A stretch of 64,000 bases of DNA from JAVKLU01 sp031538895 (GCA_031538895.1 JAVKLU010000043.1:1-64000); one strand, 5' to 3'. Shown: positions 16,382-25,332, counted from the first letter of the stretch. A program made the numbers and translations. The notes: generated by a model from the sequence alone, not told the origin.

Positions 16382-17839
16382 ATGGGCCAGCTAACTGATA
16401 AAAGAATTTTTTTGCGTTATGGCGTGCGCTGGTTACTGGCGACGACAGGGGTGGCAAGTCCGATGATCACTGCTTTAGCGAGTGATACCGAAGCGAAACC
16501 GAAAAAGAAAACACGCGCGCGCAAAAAAAAATCAGTCAAACCTGTGACGAGCAAGGAATCGACAGCCAGTGCGTCAGAAACCATGTTGCCGAAAACGGCA
16601 GCGCCACATGCGCCAACGAATAAGGGGATTGAAGTTCGAATTTGGCCCGCTGAAGATTACACGCGGGTCACTTTAGAAAACGCGACTTTGTTAAACGCGA
16701 AACACTTTATGTTACATGCGCCGGAACGTTTGGTGGTGGATTTGGACGATATGGTTTTGGGCGAAAACTTGAGAAATATGGTGGCGCAAATTTCTGCGCT
16801 CGATCCTTTTATCGAAAAAGTTCGTGTGGCGCAATATCAAGCGCGCGTCGTACGTTTGGTGTTTGATCTCAAACAAAACATCAGTCCGCAAGTGTTTACA
16901 CTCAAACCGGTGGCCGAATACGCGCATCGTTTGGTGTTTGATTTTTATCCCCAAAACAGCACAATGGCGACGCGAATCAATTCTGATCAGCGCGCTAAAA
17001 AACCGCCTGCTGCAGAACCCGCGTCTCAAAATGAAGCGCATGCGTCAGTTGATACATCAACCAATGCATCAACTAATACATCAGTCGATACAACACCCAG
17101 CGCATCCAGCAAGGCATCAACTAATACCCGCGCAAGCAATTTACGGCGCAAAAAAATTATCGTGATTGATCCAGGGCATGGTGGTGAAGACCCAGGCGCG
17201 ATTGGCCCCAGCGGTACGCGTGAAAAAGATGTGGTGTTAAAAATTGCGCGGCAGCTCAAACAAAAATTGGAACAATTGCCTGGTTACGATGTGACAGTCT
17301 TGTTGACGCGTGACTCTGATTATTTTGTGCCCTTGCATATTCGGGTACAAAAAGCGCGACAAGCAAACGCCGATTGTTTTATTTCGATTCATGCGGATGC
17401 GTTTATTGAACCGCGCGCGCGCGGGGCCTCGGTGTTTGCCTTATCCGAAGGTGGGGCCAGTTCCACCGGAGCGCGTTGGTTGGCGAAAAAAGAGAATTCA
17501 GCGGACTTGGTCGGTGGCGTCAATTTGCAGGCGCGCAGTAAGCATTTAGCAAATCTGTTGATGGACCTCACTACCAGTGCACAAATTCAAAGCAGCTTGG
17601 TGCTGGGCAGCGGTGTATTACGCGAATTGAGCAGCTTTGCATCCTTGCACAGCAAACAGGTTGAACAAGCGGGTTTTGCGGTGTTAAAAGCGCCGGATAT
17701 TCCGTCTATCTTGATTGAGACCGGTTTTATCAGCAATCCCGAAGAGGAACAATTATTAAATAGCACGGGACATCAAGACAAATTGGCTGGGGCCTTAAGT
17801 GCATCTTTATCAAACTTTATCAGCAAGCATTTAGCGTGA
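16382..17839 (+). CDS. N-acetylmuramoyl-L-alanine amidase (AMIN + Amidase_3)
   Basis: A periplasmic AmiC-like zinc amidase that splits septal peptidoglycan by removing stem peptides from MurNAc. A signal peptide is at 1-33, followed by a Lys-rich segment, an AMIN targeting domain at about 87-193 (VRIWPAEDYTRVTLE), a Ser/Thr linker built from 12-bp repeats at 17054-17089, and the Amidase_3 domain from about 258. Zinc ligands are His266 in DPGHGG, Glu281 in TREKD and His337 in SIHAD; the catalytic Glu is in ILIETGFISN. A regulatory insert (about 345-415) typical of EnvC/NlpD-controlled amidases is present. Its stop overlaps the rimI start (GTGA). Confidence 0.93.
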   Translation: MGQLTDKRIFLRYGVRWLLATTGVASPMITALASDTEAKPKKKTRARKKKSVKPVTSKESTASASETMLPKTAAPHAPTNKGIEVRIWPAEDYTRVTLENATLLNAKHFMLHAPERLVVDLDDMVLGENLRNMVAQISALDPFIEKVRVAQYQARVVRLVFDLKQNISPQVFTLKPVAEYAHRLVFDFYPQNSTMATRINSDQRAKKPPAAEPASQNEAHASVDTSTNASTNTSVDTTPSASSKASTNTRASNLRRKKIIVIDPGHGGEDPGAIGPSGTREKDVVLKIARQLKQKLEQLPGYDVTVLLTRDSDYFVPLHIRVQKARQANADCFISIHADAFIEPRARGASVFALSEGGASSTGARWLAKKENSADLVGGVNLQARSKHLANLLMDLTTSAQIQSSLVLGSGVLRELSSFASLHSKQVEQAGFAVLKAPDIPSILIETGFISNPEEEQLLNSTGHQDKLAGALSASLSNFISKHLA

Positions 17840-18357
17840 ATGCAGAGTGCGCGCTCGTCATCCGTTCTATTGGGCACGCAGAGTTGGCAGCGGTGTATGA
17901 CCTCGAGAGGGCAACGCAGCAATTTCCGTGGACGCCAGCGCAGTTTGCCGATGCTTTAGCCGCGCAGTATTGGCTGTGGGGCGCATTTTCAAAAGACACT
18001 CAGACCTTACTGGGATTTTTGGTGGTGATGCCCGCTTATGATGAAGTGCAGATTTTGAATATTGCGGTTGCTGCCACTGCGCAACAAAAAGGCGTGGCGC
18101 ATCAACTGTGGCAACATCTGATTCAAACCTTGGCACAGGCCAAACATCACATCATTCGTTCGGTATTGCTGGAAGTGGCGCGTAACAACGCGATCGCAAT
18201 TGCGGTGTATCAGCGCTGGGGGTTTGAGTTAATCGGACAACGACGCGCTTATTACCGGAACGCTACGCAGTCGATTGACGCACACGTCATGCGGCATACC
18301 TTATCTAGGGTTCAGTTGGATAGTCCAAGTCCGCATGGTTCAAATCCGCATTCCTGA
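17836..18357 (+). CDS. rimI: Ribosomal protein S18 alanine N-acetyltransferase
   Basis: A GNAT acetyltransferase of 173 residues. The acetyl-CoA loop is visible as AQQKGVAHQLWQHL, preceded by VQILNIAVA, and the C-terminal VLLEVARNNAIAIAVYQRWGFELIGQRRAYY is the RimI signature. The GTG start at 17836 overlaps the amidase stop by 4 bp. A terminator-like hairpin follows the stop codon. The last 15 residues (SPSPHGSNPHS) look like an added low-complexity tail. Confidence 0.9.
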   Translation: MNAECALVIRSIGHAELAAVYDLERATQQFPWTPAQFADALAAQYWLWGAFSKDTQTLLGFLVVMPAYDEVQILNIAVAATAQQKGVAHQLWQHLIQTLAQAKHHIIRSVLLEVARNNAIAIAVYQRWGFELIGQRRAYYRNATQSIDAHVMRHTLSRVQLDSPSPHGSNPHS

Positions 18358-18363
18358 CATAAG

Positions 18364-18397
18364 AAAAGGAATCCATTCTGTCGAATAGATTCCTTTT
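18364..18397 (+). terminator. Terminator hairpin after rimI
   Basis: AAAAGGAATC (18364-18373) pairs with GATTCCTTTT (18388-18397), with an inner ATTC/GAAT pair. The A and T runs on both sides make it usable in both directions, which would also suit the leftward tRNA-Lys. Confidence 0.7.
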
Positions 18398-18437
18398 GTC
18401 GCCTTGAATTCCAGGTGATGTGGTTCAAGGCATTTTT

Positions 18438-18513
18438 TGGTAGGCCGTGCGTGACTCGAACACGCGACCAACGGATTAAAAGTCCGCTGCTCTACCGACT
18501 GAGCTAACGACCC
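18438..18513 (-). tRNA. tRNA-Lys (anticodon TTT)
   Basis: The minus strand reads GGGTCGTTAGCTCAGTCGG at the 5' end and ACGGCCTACCA at the 3' end. The anticodon loop CTTTTAA gives TTT. D-arm and T-arm (GTTCGAGTC) are intact, and CCA is encoded. Length is 76 nt. Confidence 0.97.
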
Positions 18514-18678
18514 AAAAATATAAAGAGGCGCGATTCTAGCGGATTTTTATTTGAAAAGCTAAACCTGCTGATTACCTCTAATCTATTGAGCCACAAACGG
18601 GTCAAATAATATGGGTGGCAATCGACTGTCGTGATGAGGCTTGCTTATCCAATAATCGAAATAAGCGATTGCAAACAG

Positions 18679-18709
18679 GAGGGGGCGACAAAGCTAGAAT
18701 CGCCCCCTC
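18679..18709 (+). other. Perfect 10-bp hairpin upstream of gspG
   Basis: GAGGGGGCGA (18679-18688) pairs perfectly with TCGCCCCCTC (18700-18709) around an 11-base loop. No T-run follows, so it is not a standard terminator; it may protect or shape the leader of the gsp transcript. Confidence 0.5.
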
Positions 18710-18712
18710 ATT

Positions 18713-18736
18713 TAATTACCTGAATTACGGTAATTA
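18713..18736 (+). promoter_or_regulatory. Possible operator: inverted repeat TAATTACC-N8-GGTAATTA
   Basis: Eight-base arms are perfectly inverted around an 8-bp spacer, 36 bp before the gspG start. The motif AATTAC recurs three times in 25 bp. A transcription factor site for the pseudopilin operon is plausible, but no protein can be named. Confidence 0.35.
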
Positions 18737-18771
18737 CCTTAGTCCATGATTGAACTTTTGAAAGGTTTTTT

Positions 18772-19251
18772 ATGTTGAAACAAATAAGTCATTTGCAAAA
18801 TCCCGTATTTTCAAAAACAGCTTCAGGTTTACGCCAAGCACGTCAATCCGCCTTCACCTTAATTGAAATTATGGTGGTGATTATTATTTTGGGCGTTCTG
18901 GCCGCACTGGTAGTCCCCAAAATTTTGTCGCGTCCCGATGAAGCGCGTGCGACGGTCGCGCGTCAAGACATCGCGACGATTTTGAATGCTTTGAAACTGT
19001 ATAAATTAGATAACTCGGTCTATCCAACGACAGAACAAGGTTTAGATGCTTTAGTGAAAGCACCGACGCAGGGTGTGATTCCGAACAATTGGAAACAGGC
19101 TTTGGAAAAAATTCCTAAAGACCCGTGGGGACGCCCTTATCAATATCAGTACCCGGGAGCTAAAGCAGAAATTGATATTTGGAGTTTGGGGGCAGATGGC
19201 CAAGCCGGCGGCAGTGGCGTTGATACTGATATTGGTTCGTGGAGTCTCTAA
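18772..19251 (+). CDS. gspG: Type II secretion major pseudopilin GspG
   Basis: The main subunit of the periplasmic pseudopilus that pushes folded proteins through the outer-membrane secretin. A class III prepilin signal is present, with FTLIEIMVVIIILGVLAALV as the N-terminal helix and Glu at +5. The C-terminal region has the GspG signature YPTTEQGLDALV, KIPKDPWGRPYQYQYPG and a calcium-site-like DIWSLGADGQAGG. The residue before the cleavage site is Ala (QSA-FTLIE) instead of the usual Gly. It heads the gspGHIJK run; gspC-F, L and M are not in the window. Confidence 0.95.
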   Translation: MLKQISHLQNPVFSKTASGLRQARQSAFTLIEIMVVIIILGVLAALVVPKILSRPDEARATVARQDIATILNALKLYKLDNSVYPTTEQGLDALVKAPTQGVIPNNWKQALEKIPKDPWGRPYQYQYPGAKAEIDIWSLGADGQAGGSGVDTDIGSWSL

Positions 19252-19880
19252 ATTTTATTTTGCGTGATCGCCTTGTTATCACGAGATCTTTGGAACAAAC
19301 TCTTTACCAGTCAAAAGTAAAGCCTCGACAACGGGGCTTTACTTTGATCGAAGTCTTGGTCGTCATCATTATTTTGGGTGTGTTGATTGGGACGGTCAGT
19401 TTGAGCATCGCGCCACAAGCGCAACGGCGTTATGAAAAAGAAGTGCAGGGTTTGCGGCAGTTATTTATTTTTGCTGAAGAAAATGCACGCCAAACAGGAC
19501 AGGCTTTGCGCTGGGTGAGTCAAGGACAAGCGCCGGCTAAGTATCAATTTTTGCGTCGCGAAGTCAGCACTTCAGGTGTCGTGTCTTGGGTAGAGGTGGG
19601 GGTTGGTGACTTGGGTGATGTCTTGCGCCAACGCGCCTACGCAGCGCCGCCACAAAAAATCAGTACGCGCACTTTCGTATCGAATGCGAACGCAGAGTTG
19701 TCGCCAACGCAAGCGCCAGCGTCCCAAAATGCCAGATCTCAGTCGATCGATCTGATGTTTTCAACGGAAGAAACCAACAGTCCTATGCAAATAGTATTTG
19801 AATATCCAGAGGAACGAATTGTCATGATTAGCGATGGTTTGGGTGATTACCGTATCGTTCATGAAAAAAATGCGCCCTAA
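19239..19880 (+). CDS. gspH: Type II secretion minor pseudopilin GspH
   Basis: A 213-residue minor pseudopilin. The prepilin cleavage motif is RQRG-FTLIEVLVVIIIL, followed by YEKEVQGLRQLFIFAEENAR, typical of GspH. The start is uncertain: the GTG at 19239 overlaps gspG by 13 bp, and a TTG at 19260 is also possible. The leader before the cleavage site is long either way. It lies between gspG and gspI in the usual order. Confidence 0.85.
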   Translation: MESLNFILRDRLVITRSLEQTLYQSKVKPRQRGFTLIEVLVVIIILGVLIGTVSLSIAPQAQRRYEKEVQGLRQLFIFAEENARQTGQALRWVSQGQAPAKYQFLRREVSTSGVVSWVEVGVGDLGDVLRQRAYAAPPQKISTRTFVSNANAELSPTQAPASQNARSQSIDLMFSTEETNSPMQIVFEYPEERIVMISDGLGDYRIVHEKNAP

Positions 19881-20286
19881 TTTGCGACAGTTTTTTGCGC
19901 GACAGATGCAATCGGGCTTTACTTTGATCGAAGTATTGGTCGCCGTTTTTATTATCGGAATCACTTTGATTTCAGGTTTGCGCGCCCTATCGAGCTTGAC
20001 GCAAACGAGCTATGACATTGATCAGCGAACTTTGGCTTTGTGGTCAGCAGACAATATTTTGTTAGAGCAAAAAATTCAACGCACGCCCTTTAATGTCGGT
20101 GAAGAAATTCGCGACTGCCCGCAAGGACGCTTTGCATTCCAGTGTGTGATTAAAGTCAGCCCAACGCCTAATCCGAGGTTTGTTCGCGTTGAGGTGAATG
20201 TGCGTTTGGATAAAGATAAGGGTAAAGACACGCATCATTTGGCACAGCTGTTTCATGTGACCTTGAAAACCCCTAATACGCCATGA
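19861..20286 (+). CDS. gspI: Type II secretion minor pseudopilin GspI
   Basis: A minor pseudopilin of the tip complex with GspJ and GspK. The prepilin motif MQSG-FTLIEVLVAVFIIGI is followed by the GspI pattern LSSLTQTSYDIDQRTLALWSADN. I chose the ATG at 19861 (MKKMRPN), which gives a short basic leader and a 20-bp overlap with gspH; an ATG at 19834 in the same frame would add nine residues. The stop overlaps the gspJ start (ATGATAA). Confidence 0.87.
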   Translation: MKKMRPNLRQFFARQMQSGFTLIEVLVAVFIIGITLISGLRALSSLTQTSYDIDQRTLALWSADNILLEQKIQRTPFNVGEEIRDCPQGRFAFQCVIKVSPTPNPRFVRVEVNVRLDKDKGKDTHHLAQLFHVTLKTPNTP

Positions 20287-21080
20287 TAAAAAGTATCGCT
20301 ATGCCCAAGCGCATATCCAAGCGAATACCCAATCGAATGCCCAGCGGAGCACCCAGCCGAGCACATCATGCGCGATCTGGATATGCAGGGTTTACTTTGA
20401 TTGAGGTGATGGTTGCGATCAGTATTTTTGCGGTGTTGGCAATTTTGTCATGGCGTGGTCTGGATACTTTGGTGCAAGGCCGCGCGCGGATATCGGGCGA
20501 ACAGGAACAGGCCATACAGTTGCAACGTCTCGTGGCGCAAATGGAACGTGATGCTGAATTTTTGGTCATCCCGACGCCCGCGCCAGGTTTGTTATACGCA
20601 ACCAGCAACGGCATCATCTTGATTCGGCGCACCAGTGCCGCCAATACTTTAGTCGATGGCACGACCTCAGAAAACGATAGGGTCAGCGGAATTTATTACC
20701 AACAAGTGCGTTATGTGTTGGATGACACTAAAACTTTGTGGCGCGAGCCATCGGTGCCGATCAGCTCGGCAGAATTTATGGCCGCAATGAGTACCGCGAC
20801 AAAACCCGATAACAGTCAAGTCGCTAAATTCAGTGCCTTTGTGCTATTGGGGCGACAAGCCTTGATTACTGATGTGGATCGTTTTTCAGTGGATTTATGG
20901 GTTAACAATGGGTGGCAAACGCTACCGATACAAAACAATTCAGACAATCCTGATCTTCTCAATGGGGCAAAAAATAATGTGTTAAACAGAACTAACTTGG
21001 GCCAAAATTCAGGTGGTGTGCGGCTGACTATTCGCGCCCATCAACAAGATTACAGCAAACTATTTTTGTCAGTATTATGA
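20283..21080 (+). CDS. gspJ: Type II secretion minor pseudopilin GspJ
   Basis: A 265-residue minor pseudopilin. The prepilin motif GYAG-FTLIEVMVAISIFAVLAIL precedes LSWRGLDTLVQGR and LVAQMERDAEF, which mark GspJ. The leader peptide is oddly long and made of a 12-bp repeat, five units at 20301-20360 reading MPKR-ISKR-IPNR-MPSG-APSR. It overlaps gspI by 4 bp and gspK by 4 bp. Confidence 0.9.
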   Translation: MIKSIAMPKRISKRIPNRMPSGAPSRAHHARSGYAGFTLIEVMVAISIFAVLAILSWRGLDTLVQGRARISGEQEQAIQLQRLVAQMERDAEFLVIPTPAPGLLYATSNGIILIRRTSAANTLVDGTTSENDRVSGIYYQQVRYVLDDTKTLWREPSVPISSAEFMAAMSTATKPDNSQVAKFSAFVLLGRQALITDVDRFSVDLWVNNGWQTLPIQNNSDNPDLLNGAKNNVLNRTNLGQNSGGVRLTIRAHQQDYSKLFLSVL

Positions 21081-22057
21081 GTATTCATAAAGCCCGCCAA
21101 ATTCGTTCCAGCGCAATGCGGCAAAAAGGCATCGCGATTATTACGGCTTTGCTCATCGTTGCCCTGGCGGTGACGATACTGTCCAGTTTGTTTTGGCAGC
21201 AGGGAATTGGATTTCAGCGTTTAACGCGGCAACGCGACAGTGTGCAAATACAGTGGTTAGAACGCGCCGCAATCGATTGGGTCGGTGTGATTTTGAAAAG
21301 TGCGAGCAATGATGCAGTGACTCATCTGGGACAGATATGGGCAGTGCCGGTGGCGGAAACTTCGCTCAAATCTTTTTTAGCACAAAACGAGATTAAGGAT
21401 GAACAACTCGAGCAACAAAAGGCAGTGCTATCGGGTTATCTGAGCGATGCACAGGGACGCTATAACGTGCGCAATCTGATCAATTACTCGGCTAAAGAAA
21501 AAAAATATGTCGTGACTCCAGGCGAACTCGCGGTATTAAAACGTTTGGTGACACATTTACGTTTGTCGCCTAATGTCGCCGAGACTTTGGCGCAAAACGT
21601 TCTGGCGCGGTTTAATGAGATATTGGCTGATGCGCAAGGTGAGTTGTTGCCACAAAATGCGCCACAAAGAATTGAAAGTTTTTTACCTTTGCAGGGGATG
21701 ACGAATCAAGCTTGGTTGCAATTACAAGAGTTTATTTTTTATTTTCCGATTGCTTTGCCGATTAACGTCAACACCGCATCAGTAGAACTAATCAGTGCAG
21801 TCATGCCAGAATTTGATGTGAATGTATTGCGCGTCTTGTTGATTAATCGCGCACGAATTTATGCGGTCAATAACGCCAATTTTTTTAATTTGATGGGACG
21901 TCCTGAATTGGCCAGTCGTTATACCGATCAACAGATAAGCACCAAATCGGCATTGTTTTTTTTAACGGCACGAGTTCAGCTAAATCGCATGGTGCGTCAA
22001 TTTCGAGCGCTGATCGATCTGAATGGAAGCTTAATGTGGAAAAGCGCTATGCTGTAA
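21077..22057 (+). CDS. gspK: Type II secretion minor pseudopilin GspK
   Basis: The largest minor pseudopilin (326 residues), which caps the pseudopilus. The leader ends MRQKG and the helix starts IAIITALLIVALAVTIL, lacking Glu at +5 as is normal for GspK. It contains QWLERAAIDWVGVIL, LSDAQGRYNVRNLI and NVNTASVELISAV, all typical of GspK with its SAM-like alpha domain. It ends the pseudopilin operon; the next gene is on the other strand. Confidence 0.93.
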   Translation: MSIHKARQIRSSAMRQKGIAIITALLIVALAVTILSSLFWQQGIGFQRLTRQRDSVQIQWLERAAIDWVGVILKSASNDAVTHLGQIWAVPVAETSLKSFLAQNEIKDEQLEQQKAVLSGYLSDAQGRYNVRNLINYSAKEKKYVVTPGELAVLKRLVTHLRLSPNVAETLAQNVLARFNEILADAQGELLPQNAPQRIESFLPLQGMTNQAWLQLQEFIFYFPIALPINVNTASVELISAVMPEFDVNVLRVLLINRARIYAVNNANFFNLMGRPELASRYTDQQISTKSALFFLTARVQLNRMVRQFRALIDLNGSLMWKSAML

Positions 22058-22087
22058 AGAATTGCTTAGAACCAATTTAGAACCAAG

Positions 22088-22180
22088 TTATAACCAATAC
22101 GCAAAGGATACATAACCGAGTAAAAACAAGGCCAGCGCGATGAGGAATTGTTTGAGAAAGTTGTTCATAAAAAAAGTCAT
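22088..22180 (-). CDS. Possible 30-residue single-pass membrane peptide
   Basis: A short minus-strand frame begins MTFFMNNFLKQFLIA and ends LLGYVSFAYWL. It has a few polar residues, then one hydrophobic segment of about 20 residues. A second ATG lies at 22168. A -10-like TATACT is upstream at a fair distance. No homology is recognised and the coding evidence is weak, because short hydrophobic frames arise by chance. Confidence 0.25.
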   Translation of the reverse strand: MTFFMNNFLKQFLIALALFLLGYVSFAYWL

Positions 22181-22260
22181 GTTGTAAAAAATAAAATTGC
22201 AGTATAGACAAACCGCGTATCCAAGCCTTGCCGCCACATTTTGTATTGACGAGCACTTGC

Positions 22261-25200
22261 CTATTGTGCCCGCTCCACTTGGTTGACCAACGTCTGATAG
22301 CGCTCAAACAAAAGCGCGACGCGGTCGGCGTCTTGGGCGCGGGGTTTGACGGCGTACAGCTTATCCACTAGCGCGTCTAGGGCAGTGTGCGCTTTGCGCA
22401 GGTCGGCGGGCATTAAATCTGGGTCGTACAGCGTGGCAAGACTGGCGGGATTTGTGCCCGTTTGATGCTCCGTCCGTGCGTCCAGCACAGCCTGCGCCGC
22501 TGCTTCAATTGCTTTGCAAGCCTTGTCAGATAAGTCATCTGGCCACGGAAAGTTGTTGTACACAATGGTACTGGAATAGCGATAGCGGCTTTCCAGCCGC
22601 CCGCAGGTGTAGCGCATCCAAGCCATGTGCATTTTGCTGGTGAGCACGCCAAAGTGGTACAGGTTCGCATCAGGAACGACAAAAGTTGCGTTGCTCGCAA
22701 TGACATCTGCTTTGATAAATCCGATGGGCACGTACTCACGCATTTCGGATGAAACCCCAGGAATTAAAAGGTAGTCGGTTGTGGGTTGTCTATCTTCAAC
22801 AAAAAAGGAAGGTTTTTTTGCCCATGCTTGCGTTGGAATTTTTGGACTTGCAAGGCGCATTTTTTTCACAGCATCCACGCGGTGTTTAACAAGCTTGAAC
22901 TTGTTCCACTCCATGGCTTCTACGTCTTTAAGCCACAAGCACCAGCGCGGTATGTTGTTGATAAACTCTTCCGCACCTAAAAACGGGCGTATCCATTTTT
23001 TAATTTCGGGATGTGTGGCGAGGAGTTTGTTTTTTTCTTCTTCGTTGTCAATCAGAAGATTACCGCCGTCTTTGGGTGCGGAGCCCAAAAGCATGGGTGG
23101 CACTTGGCAAAGCGGAGCGGCTCTGCGCGCCAGCATGACCGTTGGCGCATCCACCAAATACGGATTGATTTGCGCCACCTTTTCTTCGGCGGCTTTGCCT
23201 GTGGGGTCTGGCTCGCCGCCCTCGTCTAGGTAGTCAAACAGGCGTTTTGGCGCGACTTTGTCCACGCGGCTTTTCAGGCCAAAGCCTACGATGACGCAGT
23301 GCACTGCCGCGTTACCGCTGGCTTCGTTGCTCCACTTAAAGGTGCGGTGGGCAAACTCAATCGCCATGCCTTGTTGCTGCATCCAGTTCCACAGCACGCC
23401 GACTTGTTCGCCTTGGCAGATGCTGTTGGTGCTGACAAAGGCGACTTTGATTTTTTCGCGTGCGGCTAAATTTTCTGCTTCGGCAAAAGCAAAGATGTCG
23501 TCTAGCGATTTTTGTGCCGCCAGTTCAGCCGCGGTGGGCGGCTCGTCCATGATGCTGGCTTGCCGGGCTTTGTTTTTAAACTCTGCATCCTTAAATTCTT
23601 TTTTGCGCTGGTTAGCGCGTGCCGCATTGGCGGCGTCGCTTAAATACTGCGCGGCTTTGATGTACCAGCCCGCCACAAAGTCCAGCACGCCGCCGCTAGA
23701 TATGGCGGTGGCGCTGCCTGCGCCGCCTGTGGTGGCAAGCAGGCGCTCCATGCTTTCTTTTTGTGCGTTGGTTTGCATGGCTGCGCCGACAAAAGGCGGA
23801 TTGCCCAAAATGTAATTAAGGTGCTCGGGCGGGCAAAAATCGGTCCAGTCCATATCTAGCGCATTGGCAATGCGGATGTTGGCGGATTGGTGTAGCGGCA
23901 GGCGCGGTATCCATGCTTCTAGGGTTTCGCCTGCCAGTACGTTCATTTGGTGGTCAACCAGCCACAGCGCAAGCTGCGCCACGCGGGCGGGAAATTCTTC
24001 AATCTCTAAACCGCTGAATTGATCGACGTTCACCATTTCGCGCTTAAACGGTTCGAGGTGATACAAGCCCGTGTTTGGCAAGCCTGCGTTTGGTGCGCGT
24101 GCGTTTGATGGGTCAGTGCGAGCGGCAATGACTTTGACGGCTTTAAAAACCTCGACTTCAAGCAGTCGCAGCTCGCGGTAGGTAATGACCAGAAAGTTGC
24201 CACAGCCGCAGGCGGGGTCTAAAAAATGCAGGCGACGCAATTTTTTTTGAAATTCAAACAGCGCGTTGATGCTGGTTTTGATTTTTTGAAACTCGGCGTG
24301 CAGCTCGTCTAAAAACAGCGGGTGGATGAGTTTGAAGATGTTCTCTTCGCTGGTGTAGTGCGCGCCTAGCTCGCGGCGCAAGTCCAGTTTGGTGTCCAAA
24401 CCTTCTTCGTCCATGACGTGCTGAAACATGGAGCCAAAGATTGCGGGCGAAATGCGCGACCAGTCTAGGTAGCAGCAGTCCAGCAGCAGCCCGCGCATAT
24501 GGGTGTCAAAGCTGGCGGTACGAATTTTTTCTTCAAACAGTTTGCCGTTGACGTAGGGGAAGTTTTTAAACCATGTGGGGGCTTTGCTTTGGCGCTCGCT
24601 AAATTCGGTGTCTAGCTCGTCAAATAGCTGGGTGATGACTTGGCCCACGTTGCTGCCGTCCTCTACGGTACCGCGTTCAATTAAGTCGGTAAAGCGTCCC
24701 GCAGGTTCAAAAAGCCCAGTCTTGTCGGCAAACATACAAAACAGCAGCCGCACCAAGAGCAGTTGCAGCGGGTGGCGTTTGTAGCCGTCGCGGCGCAGCG
24801 CGGTGTGTAGGCGGGCGAGCTTTTTAACGGCCTCGTCGTTAATGGGATCGCTGGCTTCTACGCGCGCGCTGGCACGGCCCACCACAAAGCCAAAGAGGCT
24901 TACTTTTTGCGGCAGTTCGGCAAGAGTAAAGCGTGCCTCAGTCCCTGCGCTTAGGTCTTTGAGCCAAAAGTTTTGAAAGTCGCACACCAGTAAATAGCGC
25001 GGGTGCTCTTCGGGTTTGAGGTTGACGCAGTAGTCGGCGGCCTGGTCTTGCGCGAGTACTAAATTTTCACCTGCGCTTTTGTGCTCAATCAGTAACAGTC
25101 CAGGCCAAAAATAATCGGCAAAGCCCGTGTGCTTATTGAGTTTTTTGACGCGGCTTTCAAACACGCCCACGCGGTGACTGTCTACACCAAACACGTCAAA

Positions 25201-25308
25201 AAATTTGAGCCAAAAAGTTTGCGCCTGCGATTTTTCATCGCGGGCATTTTTAAATTCGGCAGCAAATGCGCTAGCGCGGGTTTGAATGTCTTGCCAGCTT
25301 TGTGCCAT
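22261..25308 (-). CDS. MmeI-family type IIL restriction-modification enzyme
   Basis: A 1015-residue fused endonuclease and N6-adenine methyltransferase that cuts at a fixed distance from its site and methylates one strand. The N-terminal nuclease has the MmeI pattern Asp65...Glu75-x-Lys77 in LLIEHKSAG, with spacing equal to MmeI. A helical spacer follows to about 340. The methyltransferase has motif I DPACGCGNF near 363 and motif IV NPPF near 502, the gamma-class order for adenine. The C-terminal third should hold the target recognition domain (KLVKHRVDAVKK, FFVEDRQPTTDYLLIPGVSS). No separate specificity or modification gene is needed or seen. It lies alone on the minus strand, after a ~95-bp direct repeat also found before the next gene. 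Specificity cannot be read by eye. Confidence 0.87.
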   Translation of the reverse strand: MAQSWQDIQTRASAFAAEFKNARDEKSQAQTFWLKFFDVFGVDSHRVGVFESRVKKLNKHTGFADYFWPGLLLIEHKSAGENLVLAQDQAADYCVNLKPEEHPRYLLVCDFQNFWLKDLSAGTEARFTLAELPQKVSLFGFVVGRASARVEASDPINDEAVKKLARLHTALRRDGYKRHPLQLLLVRLLFCMFADKTGLFEPAGRFTDLIERGTVEDGSNVGQVITQLFDELDTEFSERQSKAPTWFKNFPYVNGKLFEEKIRTASFDTHMRGLLLDCCYLDWSRISPAIFGSMFQHVMDEEGLDTKLDLRRELGAHYTSEENIFKLIHPLFLDELHAEFQKIKTSINALFEFQKKLRRLHFLDPACGCGNFLVITYRELRLLEVEVFKAVKVIAARTDPSNARAPNAGLPNTGLYHLEPFKREMVNVDQFSGLEIEEFPARVAQLALWLVDHQMNVLAGETLEAWIPRLPLHQSANIRIANALDMDWTDFCPPEHLNYILGNPPFVGAAMQTNAQKESMERLLATTGGAGSATAISSGGVLDFVAGWYIKAAQYLSDAANAARANQRKKEFKDAEFKNKARQASIMDEPPTAAELAAQKSLDDIFAFAEAENLAAREKIKVAFVSTNSICQGEQVGVLWNWMQQQGMAIEFAHRTFKWSNEASGNAAVHCVIVGFGLKSRVDKVAPKRLFDYLDEGGEPDPTGKAAEEKVAQINPYLVDAPTVMLARRAAPLCQVPPMLLGSAPKDGGNLLIDNEEEKNKLLATHPEIKKWIRPFLGAEEFINNIPRWCLWLKDVEAMEWNKFKLVKHRVDAVKKMRLASPKIPTQAWAKKPSFFVEDRQPTTDYLLIPGVSSEMREYVPIGFIKADVIASNATFVVPDANLYHFGVLTSKMHMAWMRYTCGRLESRYRYSSTIVYNNFPWPDDLSDKACKAIEAAAQAVLDARTEHQTGTNPASLATLYDPDLMPADLRKAHTALDALVDKLYAVKPRAQDADRVALLFERYQTLVNQVERAQ

Positions 25309-25332
25309 GGGTGAAAAGTCTTTGAAGTATTG

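Noticed and set aside
22261..25308. BREX/PglX or type I HsdM methyltransferase
   Set aside because: The N-terminal ExK nuclease pattern and fused layout fit MmeI; no brx, pgl, hsdS or hsdR gene is present.
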